Notes: generated by a model not told the origin, from the sequence alone. DNA of 64,000 nt from Streptococcus parauberis NCFD 2020 (GCF_000187935.1 NZ_AEUT02000001.1:1178001-1242000); one strand, 5' to 3'. Counted from the first letter of the stretch, positions 38,994 through 47,595 are shown. Made by a program: numbers and translations.

Positions 38994-39018
38994 TGTCTAA
39001 CTTTTAGGGATCACTTCA
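38994..39018 (+). mobile_element. Right terminal inverted repeat of the IS3-family remnant
   Basis: TGTCTAACTTTTAGGGATCA and the next five bases resemble the right end of IS150-group elements (complement TGA..TGA.CCCTAAAAGTT.GACA). No matching left end is seen, which agrees with a one-ended deletion. Confidence 0.6.
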
Positions 39019-39039
39019 ATTCTTCCTAAGGTTTTTTTA

Positions 39040-39339
39040 CTAATCTAATTTACCTGTCCAGGCTCCAGTTCCACCTTCAACATTTGTCACATCTTTATAC
39101 CCTTGATTTACAAGAAATGTTGCAGCTTGGGCTGAACGACCTCCAGATTGACAAATAATATGATAACTTTTGTTTTTATCTAAGGTCTGATAGGTTTCTT
39201 CAAAATGACTTAATGGCATATTGGCTGCACTAGGTACGTGCCCAGTTTCATATTCAAAACTTTCACGAACGTCAATCAGGTTAATCTGATCTTGTCTCAA
39301 TAATCCTTCTAATTCAACAATTGATTCTGATTTAAACAT
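39040..39339 (-). CDS. Single-domain rhodanese (sulfurtransferase)
   Basis: Rhodanese of 99 residues from ATG 39339 (MFKSESIVELEG), 6 bases after AAAGGA; the longer frame starts inside the upstream gene. The active-site loop CQSGGRS carries the persulfide-forming Cys. LIDVRESFEYETGHVPSAANMP is the N-terminal rhodanese signature. It overlaps the end of the CoA-disulfide reductase gene by 8 bases. Likely handles persulfide sulfur with the two neighbouring rhodaneses. Confidence 0.92.
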   Translation of the reverse strand: MFKSESIVELEGLLRQDQINLIDVRESFEYETGHVPSAANMPLSHFEETYQTLDKNKSYHIICQSGGRSAQAATFLVNQGYKDVTNVEGGTGAWTGKLD

Positions 39340-40987
39340 GGTTAATCCTTTCTGGGTAAACACTTTTGTATAGAGAGTAGGCACCGTCCAAGTTTTGAAC
39401 AGTAAAGCCTGCCTGTATTAAAATGCGTTCTGCTAAGTATGATCGCAATCCACTGTGGCAACTTACAATATAAGCTTGATTTTTATCAAGTTCATTAAGA
39501 CGACCGCGCAAATCATCTAATGGAATATTAATGCCATCAGCAAAGTTCCCTTTTGCAAATTCAGTTGTGGTACGAACATCTAGTAGTTTTTTACCTTTAG
39601 CTAGTTCTTCTTCTAGTTGATACCATTGGATTGTATGACTGGTTCCTTCCATAATATTAATAGCAACATATCCTGCCATATTGACTGGATCTTTGGCCGC
39701 GCCAAATGGCGGAGCATAAGTGAATTCTAACTCTGGCAAATCCTCCACAGTCAACCCACCCTTTATAGCGGTAGCTATGATATCAATTCGTTTATCAACG
39801 CCTTTTTGCCCAATAGCCTGCGCTCCATAAATACGGCCACTATTTTTACTAAAGACCAATTTAAGTGTTATATCGGTTGCTCCTGGAAAATAGGAAGCGT
39901 GATCCTTTCCGCTTGTATGGAGAACAGCAACGTCGTCAAAGTTTTGTTTAGCCACACGTTCACTGAGGCCAGTAGATGCAGCAGCTAAACCGAAAACGCG
40001 GACAATCGCAGTTCCGATGCTGCCTTTGTTTTTGCGACTCAAGCCAGCAATAACGTCAGCAACTTGACGACCTTGACGGTTAGCAGGACTAGCAAGTGAA
40101 ATCAATGCCTCTTGTCTTGTAATTTCTTGTTTAACAATAATAGCATCGCCAACAGCATAGATATCCTCGATACTTGTTTGATAATTATCATCAACCAAGA
40201 TTCCATCTTTCATGCCTAATTTAATGCCGGCATTTTTTGCTAAATCAGAGGCTGGCATCACGCCAACAGACATAATTGTCAAATCAGATTCAATGCGGTT
40301 GCCATCTTCTAAGACAATAACTTGTCCTTTTTCTTCAAAAGAGCGGGCTGATTGGCCTGTAATGACAGTAATTTTATTCTTTTCTAACTCTGCTTGAACA
40401 AAGCTGGCCATTTCTTCATCTAATGGTGGTAAAACATGTGGTGCTTTTTCAATAATTGTAACTTGATAGCCTTTATTTGACAAGCTTTCAGCCATTTCTA
40501 GACCAATAAAACCTGCACCAATAACGGTTGCTTTACCAACTTTTTGCCTCTCGATTTGAGCCATAATTTCATCCAAATCAGGAATATTTCTTAAACTGAA
40601 TACATTTTCTGCTTGCTCTAAGCCTGGCATTTGGGGAATAAATGGTTTTGCACCTGGAGATAGAATCAGTTTATCATAAGTTTCAGTGTATTTTTTTCCT
40701 TCGTGACGTGCTGTAACTGTCTTCTCTTGCGTATTGATAGCAATGATTTCTGTTTCTGGTCGCACATCTAATTCAAAGCGAGCTTTAAGTCTTTCTGGTG
40801 TTTGGACTAATAAGCTTCCGCGTTCAGCGATTTCTCCCGAAACATGATAGGGAAGGCCACAGTTAGCAAAAGAAACATAAGGTCCCCGATCAAATACAAT
40901 AATTTCTGCATCTTCCATTAATCGTCTAAGACGAGTTGCAGCTGACATACCACCAGCAACGCCACCAACAATAATAATTTTAGTCAT
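39332..40987 (-). CDS. CoA-disulfide reductase with C-terminal rhodanese domain (CoADR-RHD)
   Basis: Flavoenzyme of 551 residues from ATG 40987 (MTKIIIVGGVAGG), 5 bases after AAAGGAG. FAD motif VGGVAGGMSAATRLRR, redox Cys43 in SFANCGLPYHVSG, NAD motif IGAGFIGLEMAESL, dimerisation domain, then a rhodanese domain from about 460 with active CHSGLRS. CoADR-RHD enzymes reduce CoA persulfide or polysulfide and link to hydrogen sulfide detoxification. With flanking rhodaneses and a CstR-like divergent regulator it forms a reactive-sulfur cluster. Confidence 0.93.
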   Translation of the reverse strand: MTKIIIVGGVAGGMSAATRLRRLMEDAEIIVFDRGPYVSFANCGLPYHVSGEIAERGSLLVQTPERLKARFELDVRPETEIIAINTQEKTVTARHEGKKYTETYDKLILSPGAKPFIPQMPGLEQAENVFSLRNIPDLDEIMAQIERQKVGKATVIGAGFIGLEMAESLSNKGYQVTIIEKAPHVLPPLDEEMASFVQAELEKNKITVITGQSARSFEEKGQVIVLEDGNRIESDLTIMSVGVMPASDLAKNAGIKLGMKDGILVDDNYQTSIEDIYAVGDAIIVKQEITRQEALISLASPANRQGRQVADVIAGLSRKNKGSIGTAIVRVFGLAAASTGLSERVAKQNFDDVAVLHTSGKDHASYFPGATDITLKLVFSKNSGRIYGAQAIGQKGVDKRIDIIATAIKGGLTVEDLPELEFTYAPPFGAAKDPVNMAGYVAINIMEGTSHTIQWYQLEEELAKGKKLLDVRTTTEFAKGNFADGINIPLDDLRGRLNELDKNQAYIVSCHSGLRSYLAERILIQAGFTVQNLDGAYSLYKSVYPERINHV

Positions 40988-41007
40988 TTTTACTCCTTTA
41001 CGCATTC

Positions 41008-41331
41008 TTAATTTGTTTTAGGACCTGTCCATGCAGACATGCCACCTTTTATATTTACAGTTTGATACCCCATTTGATTCAAGGTTTTGCATGCTTTTTT
41101 GCTTCGCATCCCAGACTGACAAATTAGGTAAATCTTTTTATCTTTTCTTCCTTGATAAGATGAAATAGAAGATAATGGATAGTTTCGAGATTGCTTAATA
41201 TGTCCTGATCGAAATTCATTACTTGTCCGGACATCTAGTATATCAATGTTTTTAGTTTTTAAGAGTTCTTCCAACTTTTGAGTCGAAATTGTTTCTTGTT
41301 TTTGTTTAGCAAAAAGTTTATTAAAAATCAT
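41008..41331 (-). CDS. Rhodanese-like protein, first gene of the sulfur operon
   Basis: Protein of 107 residues from ATG 41331, 5 bases after AAGGAG; the GTG two codons earlier is too close. The N-terminus (IFNKLFAKQKQE) has no clear membrane segment. The rhodanese signature ILDVRTSNEFRSGHIKQS and active loop CQSGMRSKKA are intact. Its promoter region holds the palindrome ATACC-N6-GGTAT, next to the divergent CstR-like regulator. Confidence 0.9.
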   Translation of the reverse strand: MIFNKLFAKQKQETISTQKLEELLKTKNIDILDVRTSNEFRSGHIKQSRNYPLSSISSYQGRKDKKIYLICQSGMRSKKACKTLNQMGYQTVNIKGGMSAWTGPKTN

Positions 41332-41344
41332 TCTCACTCCTTAT

Positions 41345-41360
41345 ATACCCCTTGTGGTAT
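41345..41360. promoter_or_regulatory. CstR/CsoR-type operator
   Basis: ATACCCCTTGTGGTAT: ATACC and GGTAT arms around a C-rich centre, the operator style used by CsoR/CstR proteins. It lies between the divergent rhodanese operon and the regulator, closest to the rhodanese start, so it should control the operon. Confidence 0.75.
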
Positions 41361-41466
41361 TTTTAGAATAGCACGCGAAACTCCGAAAGTCAACTAATAA
41401 AATTTGGTTAAAAATTGACAAAGTGTCTTAAGCCAAGTATAATTATTCTTCGGAAGTGAGGTTTTT

Positions 41467-41727
41467 ATGAAAACAAAAAAGAAGGATATTATTAATAGAC
41501 TTAAACGGACCGAAGGACAAATCCGAGGAATTCAAAGGATGATTGAAGAAGAAAAATCTTGCTTCGATGTCATTACTCAGTTGACTGCCATTCGTTCAAG
41601 CATTAATAGTACAATGGGTGTAATTATTGGGGAAAAAATTACACAAGTCATCGAAAATCCATCAGATGACCCACAACTTCAAGAAGAACGTATCAATCAA
41701 GCAATAAATTTAATTATCAAGAAATAA
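41467..41727 (+). CDS. CsoR/CstR-family regulator with a single cysteine
   Basis: All-helical repressor of 86 residues: INRLKRTEGQIRGIQRMIEE is the family's first helix. Cys32 (EEEKSCFDVITQLTAIR) matches the conserved first cysteine. The second position (His-Cys in copper CsoR, Cys60 in persulfide CstR) is Val61 within IIGEKITQVIE. Gene context (rhodaneses, CoADR) argues for persulfide sensing rather than copper, but the usual Cys-Cys trisulfide cannot form within the known scheme. Divergent from the sulfur operon with a shared operator. Confidence 0.88.
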   Translation: MKTKKKDIINRLKRTEGQIRGIQRMIEEEKSCFDVITQLTAIRSSINSTMGVIIGEKITQVIENPSDDPQLQEERINQAINLIIKK

Positions 41728-41729
41728 GC

Positions 41730-41759
41730 AAAAAGACGTGGATTTCTCACGTCTTTTTT
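41730..41759. terminator. Bidirectional terminator between the CstR-like gene and pncA
   Basis: AAAAAGACGTG / CACGTCTTTTT with a seven-base loop. It serves both convergent genes. Confidence 0.92.
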
Positions 41760-42306
41760 ATATAATTTTTGCACCAAGAACTGACTCAAAATGATTGAGT
41801 GCCCATTGGTTATTTTCTTCAGTGATGCTCGCAACTGCATTTTTAACAACTTCAATTTTATAACCTAAATTATAGGCATCAATTGCTGTATGCAATACAC
41901 AAATATCAGTTAATACGCCTGTTAAGATGAGACTAGTTACACCACGCTCTCTTAAACGAATATCTAAATCTGTTCCTGAAAAAGCAGAATAGTGTCTTTT
42001 ATCCATCCAAAAAACAGAATCATCCTCTTTAATAGACTCATATAGGTCAGCTAAGGGCCCAAATAAATTACGGCCACTTGTACCGTTAACATTGTGTGGT
42101 GGGAAAAGTTTTGATTCAGGGTGAAATTTATCATCTAAATCATGACCATCAATGGCAAAAAAGATATAGTCTCCATCGTCATAGGCCTTCTTGATCACTT
42201 GGAAAATTGCTTCTGAAATAGCTTGCGCTAGTTGACCAGCAGTTAACTTGCCATTATCAGCAACAAAATCTTCTGTATAATCAATTGATATTAGTGCTTT
42301 TGTCAT
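41758..42306 (-). CDS. pncA: Nicotinamidase (isochorismatase family)
   Basis: Cysteine hydrolase of 182 residues that deamidates nicotinamide to nicotinate for NAD salvage. The catalytic Asp (ISIDYTEDF), Lys (KRHYSAF) and Cys (LTDICVLHTAIDAY) are all present, as is a metal site in DGHDLDDKFHPES. It follows codY by one base, so it is expressed with the CodY-controlled transcript. The codY-pncA pairing is common in streptococci. Confidence 0.92.
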   Translation of the reverse strand: MTKALISIDYTEDFVADNGKLTAGQLAQAISEAIFQVIKKAYDDGDYIFFAIDGHDLDDKFHPESKLFPPHNVNGTSGRNLFGPLADLYESIKEDDSVFWMDKRHYSAFSGTDLDIRLRERGVTSLILTGVLTDICVLHTAIDAYNLGYKIEVVKNAVASITEENNQWALNHFESVLGAKII

Positions 42307-42307
42307 C

Positions 42308-43090
42308 TTAATATTCCTTTAGTTTATCAAAGATACCTTCATTAATAACTTTTAAATAAGTTCCCTTCATACCAAGTGAGCGACTTTCAATAATCCCAGC
42401 ACTTTCAAGCTTACGTAAGGCATTAACAATAACAGAACGCGTAATTCCAATACGATCAGCAATTACTGATGCTGTTAAACGTCCTTCGTTACCATCTAAT
42501 TCACCTAAAATAGCTGCGACAGCTTTCATTTCAGAATAAGATAGGGTATTAATTGCCATATTTACAGCAGTTTGTTTACGTATTGTTTCTTCAAGGTTTT
42601 CTGTTTGTAAGTTAAGTAATTGAATACCTACAACAGTACTTGAAATTTCAACCAAAATCAAATCATCATCATCAAATTGTTCATCATTACGCCAAATAAT
42701 TAATGAACCCAATCGCATACCGCCACCATAAATTGGGGCAATTGTTGTCAATCCCTCTGGAAAGTCATCTTTAGATTCAACTGGAAAGATTGTTAACTCG
42801 TTTTCAACAGTTAAGTTTGCTTCTGTATCATAAACACGACTTGCTGCTTTAACATATGAATCTGGAAATTGCTTCGCTTCAAAGAACTCTTCAACGCGGT
42901 CATTATTTGTTTTATATTTCATGGCATAACCCAATAGAGTTCCACCACCATTAATAATACAAGCATTACAATCAATAATATCTGCTAAACGAGATGCCAT
43001 TGTATTGTATGGTAGTTCAGTATCTAAACTATCAACGGAACGCTGTAGAATGGACGTAATTTTACGTGTTTTTTCTAATAAATTTGGCAT
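42308..43090 (-). CDS. codY: Global nutritional regulator CodY
   Basis: GTP-independent in streptococci but branched-chain amino acid-responsive regulator, 260 residues. An N-terminal GAF domain (about 1-150) is followed by the winged helix near the C-terminus, with [32 protein letters not shown] as the recognition helices. GTP-binding motifs are not needed for its activity in streptococci (family knowledge). A perfect CodY box lies upstream of its own -35 box, so it is autoregulated. Confidence 0.97.
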   Translation of the reverse strand: MPNLLEKTRKITSILQRSVDSLDTELPYNTMASRLADIIDCNACIINGGGTLLGYAMKYKTNNDRVEEFFEAKQFPDSYVKAASRVYDTEANLTVENELTIFPVESKDDFPEGLTTIAPIYGGGMRLGSLIIWRNDEQFDDDDLILVEISSTVVGIQLLNLQTENLEETIRKQTAVNMAINTLSYSEMKAVAAILGELDGNEGRLTASVIADRIGITRSVIVNALRKLESAGIIESRSLGMKGTYLKVINEGIFDKLKEY

Positions 43091-43124
43091 TTTTCACCTT
43101 TTCCTTTGATTTTATTGCGCTTCA

Positions 43125-43170
43125 ATTATATCAAAGGTGAAGCGATTTCGCAAGGAATTTTCAGAAAATT
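43125..43170 (-). promoter_or_regulatory. codY promoter with a perfect CodY box
   Basis: Minus strand -35 TTGCGA (43148-43153), -10 TATAAT (43125-43130), spacer 17. AATTTTCAGAAAATT (43156-43170) matches the CodY consensus AATTTTCWGAAAATT at all 15 bases and abuts the -35 box. Confidence 0.9.
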
Positions 43171-43220
43171 GTTTATTATTTCTACAATTCCTATTTTAAT
43201 CTTTTTTTACTTCATTAATA

Positions 43221-43256
43221 AAAAAAGAACTTGTAAATATTCCAAGTTCTTTTAAT
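43221..43256 (-). terminator. Terminator of the aminotransferase gene
   Basis: AAAAGAACTTG / CAAGTTCTTTT with a nine-base loop, followed by T on the minus strand. Confidence 0.88.
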
Positions 43257-43269
43257 TTTATTTGATTTT

Positions 43270-44484
43270 TTAACGTTTGTATTTGCTTAGCACACGTGTT
43301 ATTTTTTCCTGCACATCTGCTAGCTCTTCCACCCTTGGAAGGTAGACTATTCGGAAATGATCAGGGTCTTTCCAGTTGAAACCACGACCATGGACAAGCA
43401 TCACCTTCTCTTGTTTTAATAAATCTAATACAAAGAGTTCGTCATCATCAATATTATACATATTGCGATCAATTTTAGGGAAAATGTAAAGTCCAGCTTG
43501 TGGCTTAACAGCAGATAAACCTGGAATATCATTAATTGCTTTATGAATAAAATTACGTTGCTCATAAATCCGTCCACCAGGTAATAACAATTCATCTACA
43601 GATTGATAACCTCCTAGTGAGGTTTGAACAACTTGTTGAGCCAATACATTTGAACATAAACGCATATTAGCTAACATATTTAGTCCTTCAATATAGCCAC
43701 GGACATTTTTTTTGGGACCAGATAAAACCATCCAACCAACACGAAAACCTGCAATCCGATGTGACTTAGATAAGCCATTCATTGAGACACAGAATATATC
43801 TGGTGCCAGACTAGCAATAGCAGTATGTTCACCACCATCCATCACTAACCGATCATAAATCTCGTCAGCGAAGATAATCAATTCATTTTCTCGTGCAATT
43901 TGAATAATATCTTCTAATATCTCATCAGGGTATAGAGCACCTGTTGGGTTATTAGGATTAATAACGACGATTGCTTTAGTCTTATTGGATACTTTTGATT
44001 TAATGTCTTCAATATCAGGGTACCAATTTGACTCTTCATCACATAAATAATGAACAGCTTTACCACCTGATAGACTGACACAGGCCGTCCATAGTGGATA
44101 ATCAGGCATCGGTACTAGCACTTCATCCCCGTCATTAAGTAAAGCTTGCATAGACATTGAAATTAATTCTGATACACCATTTCCTAAATATATATCATCA
44201 ATATCAACATCTGGAAATTTTTTAAGCTGACAATATTGCATAATTGCTTTACGGGCTGAAAATATTCCTCTACTGTCAGAGTAGCCTTCACTTGCACGCG
44301 CATTGACAATCAAATCACGAATAACTTCATCTGGGGCTTCAAATCCAAAAGCAGCTGGATTTCCAGTATTTAATCGCAATATTTTTTCGCCATTTGCCAT
44401 CATGCGTTCTGCTTCTTCTAAAACTGGACCACGGATATCATAAGCCACATGATCTAATTTCGATGATTTTTCAAATATTTTCAT
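43270..44484 (-). CDS. Class I/II PLP-dependent aminotransferase (AlaT-like)
   Basis: Cytosolic enzyme of 404 residues, most like glutamate-pyruvate transaminases of the AlaT/AspC group. PLP-lysine motif SMNGLSKSHRIAGFRVGW; VINPNNPTGALY and the Asp/Tyr of FADEIYDRL are the other cofactor contacts. It lies next to codY, which fits a role in amino acid supply, though it has a separate transcript. Confidence 0.88.
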   Translation of the reverse strand: MKIFEKSSKLDHVAYDIRGPVLEEAERMMANGEKILRLNTGNPAAFGFEAPDEVIRDLIVNARASEGYSDSRGIFSARKAIMQYCQLKKFPDVDIDDIYLGNGVSELISMSMQALLNDGDEVLVPMPDYPLWTACVSLSGGKAVHYLCDEESNWYPDIEDIKSKVSNKTKAIVVINPNNPTGALYPDEILEDIIQIARENELIIFADEIYDRLVMDGGEHTAIASLAPDIFCVSMNGLSKSHRIAGFRVGWMVLSGPKKNVRGYIEGLNMLANMRLCSNVLAQQVVQTSLGGYQSVDELLLPGGRIYEQRNFIHKAINDIPGLSAVKPQAGLYIFPKIDRNMYNIDDDELFVLDLLKQEKVMLVHGRGFNWKDPDHFRIVYLPRVEELADVQEKITRVLSKYKR

Positions 44485-44593
44485 AGCAAACTCCTTTTGC
44501 TCTATATTATAAACAAATATTGTTAAAATAGGAAGAACTTATTAATAATTAAAATAATGAAATTATATCGTAAAATCATTTCAGGAAAACGCG

Positions 44594-44630
44594 TGAAACG
44601 CTTTCATAATTAACTGATATGGTGTATAAT
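44594..44630 (+). promoter_or_regulatory. usp promoter with cre-like sequence
   Basis: -10 TATAAT (44625-44630) with a weak -35 TTTCAT (44602-44607), spacer 17. TGAAACGCTTTCA (44594-44606) overlaps the -35; it is like a cre site but one base short of the usual spacing, so CcpA control is only possible. Confidence 0.45.
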
Positions 44631-44677
44631 ATTACTATAAAGTATACTTTATTAGTTTAACATAGGAGGACAAGATT

Positions 44678-45130
44678 ATGTCACAAAAGTATGAACACGT
44701 AATGGTTGCCGTCGATGGTTCATTTGAATCTGAATTGGCTTTTAACAAAGGTGTAAACGTCGCACTTCGTAATAACGGTGAATTAATTCTAGCTCATGTT
44801 ATTGATACACGTGCATTACAAAGCGTTGCCACTTTTGATACTTACATCTATGATAAGTTAGAACAAGAAGCCAAAGAAGTCTTGTCCGAATTAGAACAAC
44901 AAGCACGCGCCCAAGGCCTAACACAAGTACGCCAAGTAATTGAATTTGGCAATCCGAAAAACTTACTTGCCCATGAAATTCCAGATCGCGAAAACGTTGA
45001 TCTCATAATGGTTGGGGCAACTGGGCTTAATACTTTTGAACGCTTACTTATTGGGTCTTCATCAGAGTATATCCTACGCCATGCAAAAGTTGACCTATTA
45101 GTCGTTCGTGATAGTAAAAAAACTTTATAA
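44678..45130 (+). CDS. Universal stress protein (UspA family)
   Basis: Single Usp domain of 150 residues: VMVAVDGSFESELAF at the N-terminus and the ATP-binding GATGLNTFERLLIGSSSEYILRHAKVDLLVVR with the G-2x-G-9x-G-S/T pattern near the C-terminus. Probably ATP-binding, stress-induced; exact role unknown. Strong SD AGGAGG. Monocistronic between its promoter and a bidirectional terminator. Confidence 0.92.
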   Translation: MSQKYEHVMVAVDGSFESELAFNKGVNVALRNNGELILAHVIDTRALQSVATFDTYIYDKLEQEAKEVLSELEQQARAQGLTQVRQVIEFGNPKNLLAHEIPDRENVDLIMVGATGLNTFERLLIGSSSEYILRHAKVDLLVVRDSKKTL

Positions 45131-45131
45131 T

Positions 45132-45162
45132 AAAAAAGACTTGATTATTCAAGTCTTTTTTA
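45132..45162. terminator. Bidirectional terminator between usp and the HAD fusion gene
   Basis: AAAAAAGACTTGA / TCAAGTCTTTTTT with a TTAT loop, overlapping the minus-strand stop codon. Confidence 0.92.
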
Positions 45163-46548
45163 TTTTTCTAATTTTTGCAGTGATTTTTGAAGTTGCTTAT
45201 CTAATTCTTTTTTTATTGCTGCCTCTGGGGCGTAGTGTTTCTCCCAATCAGCCGGTTTTAAAACTTTATGGGTCACAGGATCAAAATGGGCCTTCCCATC
45301 GGGGAACATTTTACCCATATTGGACTCATGCACTGTTTCAAAAATCGGTTGTGGGTCAACACCCATTAAAACAAAGGAGCCATAAGTAAAGTAAAGTAAA
45401 TCTGTCAAAGCATCAACTTGACCGACCATTGGGGTTTCAGGATGTTCTTTGGACTGTACTTTTATGGCTGCGCGGTCAATGGCAGAGTGTAAATCCATCA
45501 AGGATTGAGTAAATTGACCCTTTTCACCCTGGCTAGCCGCATATAAGAATTCAACTAGTTCTTCAACCTTAAAGTCAGCTCGATGACTAGCTTCCTTCAG
45601 AGAATAGCCGCGCGGTGTTTCGACAGTATCACCATCCATAACGCGGTGGAAATCTTTAACCTTGTTAAAGTTCTCATCACGACTCTTAAAGCTTTTTTCA
45701 ACATCTAAATGAATCAAGCCGTAATGCGCAAGAGCTTTTGAGATACCCCCATTATTATTTGAGGCTGTAACAAAGTGAGCACCTTCTTTAACTAACTCAT
45801 CGGCATTGCCCATGGCAACTCCGACTCCCACACCATTTAACATCTCCACATCATTATCGGAATCGCCAAAGGCCATTACTTCAGATAATTCAAAACCAAA
45901 CATTCCACCTAGGCGTTCAATCCCTTTGATTTTTGATTGCTCCATCGAAATGAAATCAATGGAATAGGGACTACTTCTGGTAATTTTGACGTGGGGAAAT
46001 TTTTCGATAATTTCATTTGTTTCTTCCACTGAAGCAACCATAACAACCTGATAAATTGGTTCACGCATGATTGTGACAAGGTTAGTGAAACTTTGTGGTT
46101 TAACCCGACGAATCAAGTTTTTAAAACTGCTCTCAACTGTTGTGACCATACTCTTGGGAACAATACTTGAGACAACCTGTCCAAACTGACTTGTCCCCAT
46201 ATCAATAATTCGAGAACCGGCTAAACCAGCTACTGTACCTAAAGAGACCTCTTTTTTCTTTTCACTGGCATAACGAATGATTTTATAGACTAGTGATTTT
46301 GGTAATTGATTTTGATAGAGAATTTTATCCCGTGTTAAAATAATTTGACCATTATAAGTTACCGCGAAATCTATCCCAAAGTTCTCAAGAAAAGGCTGCA
46401 CAAAACCAGGCCCACGACTTGTCGCTAGGCCAACCATGATCCCTTGACTTTTTAAACTTCTAATAGCTTTCTGAGTTGTTTTTTGAACATTTTTTCGGTC
46501 ATTCAATAATGTCCCATCAATATCAAAAAAAACGGCTTTAATTGTCAA
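45160..46548 (-). CDS. Fusion: Cof-type HAD phosphatase plus MazG/PRA-PH-like NTP pyrophosphohydrolase
   Basis: Protein of 462 residues in two parts. Residues 1 to about 265 form a Cof-type HAD phosphatase: DIDGTLL nucleophile motif, SRGPGFVQP, and GDSDNDVEML metal site. From about 285 an all-helical phosphoribosyl-ATP-pyrophosphohydrolase/MazG-like domain follows (KVEELVEFLYAASQ and HESNMGKMFPDGKAHFDPVTHKVLKPADWE with its acidic metal-binding residues). It could remove pyrophosphate from a nucleotide and then the remaining phosphate. Substrate unknown. Ends at a bidirectional terminator. Confidence 0.85.
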   Translation of the reverse strand: MTIKAVFFDIDGTLLNDRKNVQKTTQKAIRSLKSQGIMVGLATSRGPGFVQPFLENFGIDFAVTYNGQIILTRDKILYQNQLPKSLVYKIIRYASEKKKEVSLGTVAGLAGSRIIDMGTSQFGQVVSSIVPKSMVTTVESSFKNLIRRVKPQSFTNLVTIMREPIYQVVMVASVEETNEIIEKFPHVKITRSSPYSIDFISMEQSKIKGIERLGGMFGFELSEVMAFGDSDNDVEMLNGVGVGVAMGNADELVKEGAHFVTASNNNGGISKALAHYGLIHLDVEKSFKSRDENFNKVKDFHRVMDGDTVETPRGYSLKEASHRADFKVEELVEFLYAASQGEKGQFTQSLMDLHSAIDRAAIKVQSKEHPETPMVGQVDALTDLLYFTYGSFVLMGVDPQPIFETVHESNMGKMFPDGKAHFDPVTHKVLKPADWEKHYAPEAAIKKELDKQLQKSLQKLEK

Positions 46549-46619
46549 AACTTATTTTACTCACTTCTCTTTATGATAGAATAGATTATAACATAAAATT
46601 GAAGGAAGTATGACAAATA

Positions 46620-47582
46620 ATGAAACAAATTTTGGTCTTACATACTGGTGGAACAATTTCTATGCAATCTGATGCATTTGGAAAAGTCGCTCCAAACCAA
46701 ATTAATCCAATGACCCAAATTGGAATTGAACTTGAAAACATCCAATTAAGTGTTGTTGATTTCTTAAACTTACCAAGTCCTCATATTAGACCTGTTCATA
46801 TGCTTGACCTTTATCTGAAAATTAAAGAAGTGGGGGATAACTACGACGGCGTCGTAATTACCCATGGAACGGATACCTTAGAAGAGACAGCCTACTTCTT
46901 AGATACCATGAAAATTCCCAATATTCCCATTGTCATTACTGGTGCAATGCGGAGTACCAATGAAGTTGGGAGCGATGGCATTTATAACTACTTAACCGCA
47001 CTGCGAGTTGCTAGCCATGACAAAGCAAAAGATAAAGGAGTTTTAGTCGTTATGAATGACGAAATCCATGCCGCCAAATATGTCACAAAAACACATACCA
47101 CCAACATCTCGACCTTCCAGACACCTACCCACGGACCTCTAGGTGTGATCCTTAAAGACGATATCCTTTTCTTCAAAACTGCTGAACCGCGCGTCCGCTT
47201 TGACCTTAAGCAAATTTCTGGGACTGTACCAATCATCAAAGCATATGCCGGAATGGGCGACCAAAGCATCCTCAGTCTCTTAACACCAGATAATATTCAA
47301 GGATTAGTCATTGAAGCCCTAGGCGCTGGTAACATTCCTCCATTAGCTGTCCCCGAAGTTCAAAAATTACTGGAGTTAGGCATCCCCGTTGTCCTTGTCT
47401 CTCGTTGTTTTAATGGAATAGCAGAGCCTGTCTATGACTATATTGGTGGCGGAGCTAGCTTACAAAAAGCAGGTGTTATGTTCGTCAAAGAGTTGAACGC
47501 ACCAAAAGCACGCCTAAAACTATTAATAGCTCTCAATGCTGGTTTAGAAGGCCATGAACTGAAAGAATACATTGAAGGCTAG
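46620..47582 (+). CDS. Type I L-asparaginase
   Basis: Cytosolic asparaginase of 320 residues giving aspartate and ammonia. The two threonine motifs are present: LHTGGTISMQ (nucleophile Thr) and ITHGTDTLEETAYF. The start ATG at 46620 lies 11 bases after GAAGGAAG; the earlier ATG at 46610 is in another frame. Divergent from the HAD fusion gene, monocistronic. Confidence 0.93.
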   Translation: MKQILVLHTGGTISMQSDAFGKVAPNQINPMTQIGIELENIQLSVVDFLNLPSPHIRPVHMLDLYLKIKEVGDNYDGVVITHGTDTLEETAYFLDTMKIPNIPIVITGAMRSTNEVGSDGIYNYLTALRVASHDKAKDKGVLVVMNDEIHAAKYVTKTHTTNISTFQTPTHGPLGVILKDDILFFKTAEPRVRFDLKQISGTVPIIKAYAGMGDQSILSLLTPDNIQGLVIEALGAGNIPPLAVPEVQKLLELGIPVVLVSRCFNGIAEPVYDYIGGGASLQKAGVMFVKELNAPKARLKLLIALNAGLEGHELKEYIEG

Positions 47583-47595
47583 TCTTTTATAATAA

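Noticed and set aside
38647..39018. Intact insertion sequence
   Set aside because: OrfA, the first catalytic Asp and the left end are missing and the remaining frame is shifted, so only a remnant exists.
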